This document shows, one piece after another, positions 6,776 to 9,297 of a stretch of DNA of 9,297 nt. Source of the DNA: Planctomycetota bacterium. GTDB taxonomy: Bacteria > Planctomycetota > Phycisphaerae > Phycisphaerales > SM1A02. Under the pieces are notes generated by a model. It made no database searches, was not told the origin of the DNA, and was given only the letters and a program-made list of their open reading frames with translations. Both the position numbers and the translations under genes were made by a program. How positions within the stretch are numbered: position 1 is the first letter of the stretch; each line of letters opens with the position of its first letter. The stretch is taken from NCBI GenBank assembly GCA_027295365.1, contig JAPULD010000153.1, positions 1 to 9,297 of the forward strand, read 5' to 3'.

Positions 6776-6798
6776 CATACTATGTGGTATATAGTATG
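6776..6798. promoter_or_regulatory. Perfect inverted repeat, candidate PadR operator
   Basis: CATACTAT (6776-6783) and ATAGTATG (6791-6798) are exact reverse complements separated by 7 bases (centre 6787). The AT-rich TACTAT/ATAGTA form resembles operators reported for PadR-family dimers. The repeat lies 28 bases before the padR ATG and 86 bases before the vWA ATG, within the divergent spacer. It overlaps an extended -10-like element (TGgTATATA, 6785-6793), so a bound repressor would block RNA polymerase. Autoregulation of padR with its partner, and perhaps control of the vWA gene, is inferred. Confidence 0.65.
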
Positions 6799-6814
6799 TG
6801 GCCGATTGAGCCTT

Positions 6815-6819
6815 GGGAG
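6815..6819 (+). promoter_or_regulatory. Shine-Dalgarno that fixes the padR start
   Basis: GGGAG lies 6 bases before the ATG at 6826. It decides this start over an in-frame upstream ATG at 6718 that would add 36 residues foreign to the PadR family and translate the inverted repeat. Confidence 0.7.
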
Positions 6820-6825
6820 CACATC

Positions 6826-7185
6826 ATGAGAGTCGAACGTGAGTTGATGCGGGGAGCCGGGCCCTTGGCCGTCCTTAAACTATTGGAAAATGGCGAAAAA
6901 TACGGCTACCAGCTGGTTGAATCGCTGGCCAAGCAATCCGATGGGGTCCTCGCGATGGGGCAATCCACGCTATATCCCATGCTGTACAACCTCGAAGCCA
7001 AGGGGCTGATTCGCGCGACGTGGCGCGAGTCCGATTCAAAACGTAAACGCAAGTATTACTGTCTGACGGATCGAGGGCACAAGAAACTGATCAAGGACAC
7101 GCAGCAGTGGGAGGCCTTGACCGCCGCCATGATCTCGCTGGGGGTGATCGCTCCATCCGCATCGGTGCGGGAGGCGTTGACATGA
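6826..7185 (+). CDS. PadR family transcriptional regulator
   Basis: The 119-residue product is a short PadR-type winged-helix repressor, normally a cytoplasmic dimer that binds palindromic operators near its own promoter. Family features are clear: AVLKLLENGEKYGYQLVESL (15-34), the recognition region STLYPMLYNLEAKGLI (47-62), and the wing plus following helix with KRKYYCLTDRGHKKL (74-88). The length (about 100-120 residues) matches the minimal PadR-s subgroup, with a short C-terminal dimerisation helix. A GGGAG Shine-Dalgarno sequence sets the start. Its stop overlaps the next start in an ATGA, so padR and the HAAS membrane protein are translationally coupled. The inverted repeat at 6776-6798 is its likely operator. 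Family assignment is near certain; the ligand and targets are unknown. Confidence 0.95.
   Translation: MRVERELMRGAGPLAVLKLLENGEKYGYQLVESLAKQSDGVLAMGQSTLYPMLYNLEAKGLIRATWRESDSKRKRKYYCLTDRGHKKLIKDTQQWEALTAAMISLGVIAPSASVREALT
7169..7174 (+). promoter_or_regulatory. Shine-Dalgarno that fixes the start of the HAAS protein
   Basis: GGGAGG, inside the end of padR, lies 7 bases before the ATG at 7182 and supports that start over an in-frame upstream start at 7107 deep inside padR. Confidence 0.75.
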
Positions 7186-9050
7186 GTGATGCACCGTCCG
7201 CTTCGGATTCTGCCGTGATCAGTCTCTGGACGCGTCTTCGATACACGCCGTTGCGTGATGTGATGCGAGGCGACGTCTCGGGGCGTCTGGATCTCAAAGG
7301 CAAGGTTGTCAGCGCCAACCTGCCTGAATCACTGGGGAAGAAGGTGATTGAACTGGTCAAGGCAACGCGGTTGACGCGACTGGAGCGGACCGAGGTCGCC
7401 GATGAGTTGATTGCCCACTTTCTCGATGGTCTGGAGACTGGCGCGTCGCCGGCGGATTTGGCCAATGCCTTTGGTGATGTCCGTCGGGCTGGTCGATTGA
7501 TTCGTCGCGCGAAGAAACGACTGCGCCCGATTTGGTGGCAGACGCTCGCCTACAGCGTGAAAGCAATCGGTCTGCTCTTCGCCCTGGGGCTGGGACTGTA
7601 CCTGTTCACCGCGGCATCGCTTTTCTTGAGCAAGCCTTCGCCCTCGATCGACTATCGCTTGCAGATCAATGAAGTGGCGATGGCTGTTCCGGTTTCCGAC
7701 CGGGCGTGGCCCGTTTATCTGAACGCGTTGCTGGGGATGCCCGAGGCACCGAGCCACAAAGGCAATTCAAACCGCGAACCTCGACCCGGCGAGCCGGGAT
7801 GGGAGATCACCGAGACCTATCTGATGGGGCAGGCCGAACGACTGGTGCAGATTCGTCAGGCGGCAAGCATGCCAGGATTCGGCTTCCTGCCCGGGTACGA
7901 GTTGACCCCACAAGAGCAGGAATTGTGGCCCACGATCGAGTTTTCCGAACGGGACATCGAGGAAAGTGGCATGTATGCGATCTTGCTGCCCCACCTCAGC
8001 GAGTTGCGAAAACTGGCCAGGATTCTTCAGTCCGATGCATTGCGGGCCGCGGCGGAAGGTGATTCCGAGACGACCCTGGCCGACATCGAGGCGATGCTCG
8101 GTATCACCCGACATCTTCGGGAGACGCCTTTCATCATCAACGATCTCGTATCGCTCTCGACATTGCAACTGGCGATCGACACCACCGCCATCTTGCTGGC
8201 CCGGCAACCCGAGCTCTTTGATGATCGGCAACTCAGTGACATGGCCCATCGATTCGCGCCCTTCGACGATGCGATGATGCGGGTCCGATTCAATGGCGAG
8301 CGTCTGGGTTTTCTCGACATCGTACAGCGTCTCTACACCGACGACGGATCCGGCAACGGACACTTGACCGCGGATGGCGTTCGATTGCTCCGAAACCTCA
8401 TGGGCTGGTCGTTCGATCAGGGGACTTCCAATGATGTCCTCGCGACGCTTCTCTCGCATGGGCCCTTGCTCCGCACCGTCATGGTCGATCGTGCCGAGCT
8501 GGTCGAGAAACACGACCACTTCATGGACGCCATGGACAATTACGCGGCCACGCCGCCCTGGCAACGCCAGCCCAGCAAGTCCATGGAGCAGATCGAGCAG
8601 TGGTTTGCGTCCCCATACCTGCGGATAAAATACCTGCCCTTGGTGACTCTGATGCCCGCCTTGACGAGAGCGGCTCAACAGTCGGATCGAGTGATCATGC
8701 AACGCGATGCCCTTCTCACCGCCATTGCCCTGGAACTGTATCGAAGGCGGAATGGCGACTGGCCCGAATCGCTTGCCGAGTTGACACCGGGGTTGCTGCC
8801 CGAATCGCCGATCGATCGTTTTACGGGTGAGCCGCTGCTGTATACGCTCGTGGATGATCATCCCCTCCTGTATGCAAGGGGGGCTGATCGCGACGACGTT
8901 GGGGGTCAGGACAATCCCCTGTCCAACCAATGGACATTGGAAAAGTCGCCTCCCCCGAGCAGCCGGCCTCCCGAAGGCGATTGGGTGCTCTGGCCCGTGC
9001 CGGTCGAGCCGTTCCTGGATTTTACGAAAGCGGAACCCGTGGACGACTGA
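7182..9050 (+). CDS. HAAS-type membrane protein with large extracytoplasmic domain, partner of PadR
   Basis: The 622-residue product has an N-terminal cytoplasmic helical domain (about 45-113) resembling the HAAS/DUF1700-like domain commonly encoded next to PadR regulators: LTRLERTEVADELIAHF at 64-80, then GASPADLANAFGDV at 87-100. A single membrane helix (about 122-148) follows, then about 470 residues predicted outside the membrane. That part is mostly helical (for example 262-345) and ends with NGDWPESLAEL (524-534), SPIDRFTGEPLLY (about 542-554) and ARGADRDDVGGQDN (565-578). This end resembles the C-terminal tail of type II pseudopilins such as GspG (P-x-D-P-[FW]-G-x-P-x-x-Y, then S-x-G-x-D-x-x-x-G-G), and is common on planctomycete surface proteins. 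The ATGA overlap with padR and the GGGAGG site fix the start. The function is unknown; a membrane sensor or effector under PadR control is a reasonable inference. Confidence 0.85.
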   Translation: MSDAPSASDSAVISLWTRLRYTPLRDVMRGDVSGRLDLKGKVVSANLPESLGKKVIELVKATRLTRLERTEVADELIAHFLDGLETGASPADLANAFGDVRRAGRLIRRAKKRLRPIWWQTLAYSVKAIGLLFALGLGLYLFTAASLFLSKPSPSIDYRLQINEVAMAVPVSDRAWPVYLNALLGMPEAPSHKGNSNREPRPGEPGWEITETYLMGQAERLVQIRQAASMPGFGFLPGYELTPQEQELWPTIEFSERDIEESGMYAILLPHLSELRKLARILQSDALRAAAEGDSETTLADIEAMLGITRHLRETPFIINDLVSLSTLQLAIDTTAILLARQPELFDDRQLSDMAHRFAPFDDAMMRVRFNGERLGFLDIVQRLYTDDGSGNGHLTADGVRLLRNLMGWSFDQGTSNDVLATLLSHGPLLRTVMVDRAELVEKHDHFMDAMDNYAATPPWQRQPSKSMEQIEQWFASPYLRIKYLPLVTLMPALTRAAQQSDRVIMQRDALLTAIALELYRRRNGDWPESLAELTPGLLPESPIDRFTGEPLLYTLVDDHPLLYARGADRDDVGGQDNPLSNQWTLEKSPPPSSRPPEGDWVLWPVPVEPFLDFTKAEPVDD

Positions 9051-9056
9051 TCCGAC

Positions 9057-9297
9057 TCAACGACAGACGTCCAGGTAGTGCAGGTAGAACTCGTCGAAGA
9101 TCGGCCACCAACTTTCTTCGAGCGCGAAATGCATGATCGAGGGTACGAGTTGCTCGGCTTCCAGAAGGATGACCTTGCGACCCCCTCCACGTTCCGCGAC
9201 ATTGGCGAAGAATCGATCAACGTCCCGGTGGTACTCGGAAAGCCATTGCTGGCTCACGCGATATTGGCGACCATCCATCGGCACATGCACCGCATGA
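9057..9297 (-). CDS. C-terminal end of a second vWA-like protein (5' end outside window)
   Basis: The frame stays open to the window edge (79 residues plus stop), so the gene almost surely begins to the right. The visible part starts with a short beta-strand-like stretch (AVHVPMDGRQ), then a helix, then VAERGGGRKVILLE and a tail ending YLHYLDVCR. Its last 47 residues align without a gap to the last 47 of the vWA protein ending at 5317, with 17 identities by eye. Shared elements are AE-x-GGG-x-x-V-x-L and the ending F-x-E-F-[FY]-x-x-Y-L-[DE]-[LV]-CR. In the complete protein these follow the last strand of the vWA fold. It is therefore probably the end of a vWA paralogue, although the metal-site motifs cannot be seen here. 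A GTG at 9290 exists but is not preceded by a Shine-Dalgarno sequence. It converges with the HAAS gene across 6 bases. Confidence 0.62.
   Translation of the reverse strand, partial: HAVHVPMDGRQYRVSQQWLSEYHRDVDRFFANVAERGGGRKVILLEAEQLVPSIMHFALEESWWPIFDEFYLHYLDVCR

Noticed and set aside
6691..6822. Upstream extension of the vWA frame (44 extra residues)
   Set aside because: It would overlap the padR inverted repeat and hide the signal peptide that starts at 6690; the added residues look like translated regulatory DNA.
6718..6825. Upstream extension of padR (36 extra residues)
   Set aside because: PadR homology begins at 6826, which has a well-placed GGGAG; the extension translates the inverted repeat.
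7107..7181. Upstream extension of the HAAS gene into padR
   Set aside because: The ATG at 7182 has GGGAGG 7 bases upstream and an ATGA overlap with the padR stop, which is a far better start.
7767..8930. Long - strand open frame opposite the HAAS gene
   Set aside because: It is a codon-bias shadow of the coding strand, with no recognisable motif and no ribosome site.

Overview
The window reads as chromosomal DNA of a bacterium, most likely a member of the Planctomycetota (possibly the Phycisphaerae lineage). This rests on the style of the proteins: a secreted von Willebrand factor A (vWA) protein, a PadR regulator coupled to a HAAS-type transmembrane protein with a large extracytoplasmic domain, a TPR lipoprotein, and patchy use of Shine-Dalgarno sequences. 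The assignment is inference, because no taxonomic marker was searched. The DNA is moderately GC-rich and densely packed. I see no tRNA, rRNA, CRISPR array, insertion sequence or phage gene, and no gene-free stretch over 300 bases.

Left part (1-1432, + strand): the 3' part of rpmA (ribosomal protein L27), a clear intrinsic terminator, then obg (ribosome-assembly GTPase). This is the widespread rpmA-obg arrangement.

Second part (1449-4471, - strand): three co-oriented genes. In transcription order they are a TPR lipoprotein, an AI-2E/PerM-family transporter homologue, and a small membrane-anchored conserved protein of unknown function whose end converges on obg.

Middle (4570-5280, + strand): a 117-residue DUF3147-like membrane protein, divergent from the TPR lipoprotein, and a 73-residue soluble protein of unknown function behind its own extended -10 promoter.

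Right part (5317-9297): a secreted HEAT-like plus vWA protein on the - strand lies divergent from a padR-HAAS pair on the + strand. padR and its partner overlap by ATGA and are surely co-expressed. The 136-bp divergent spacer carries a perfect 8+8 bp inverted repeat overlapping a candidate -10 element, which is a good candidate PadR operator. The last - strand reading frame, cut by the window edge, aligns without gaps over its final 47 residues with the C-terminus of the vWA protein (17 identities by eye). I therefore read it as the tail of a second vWA paralogue. Two related vWA genes thus bracket a PadR-controlled membrane protein, and this is the part of the window most worth following up.
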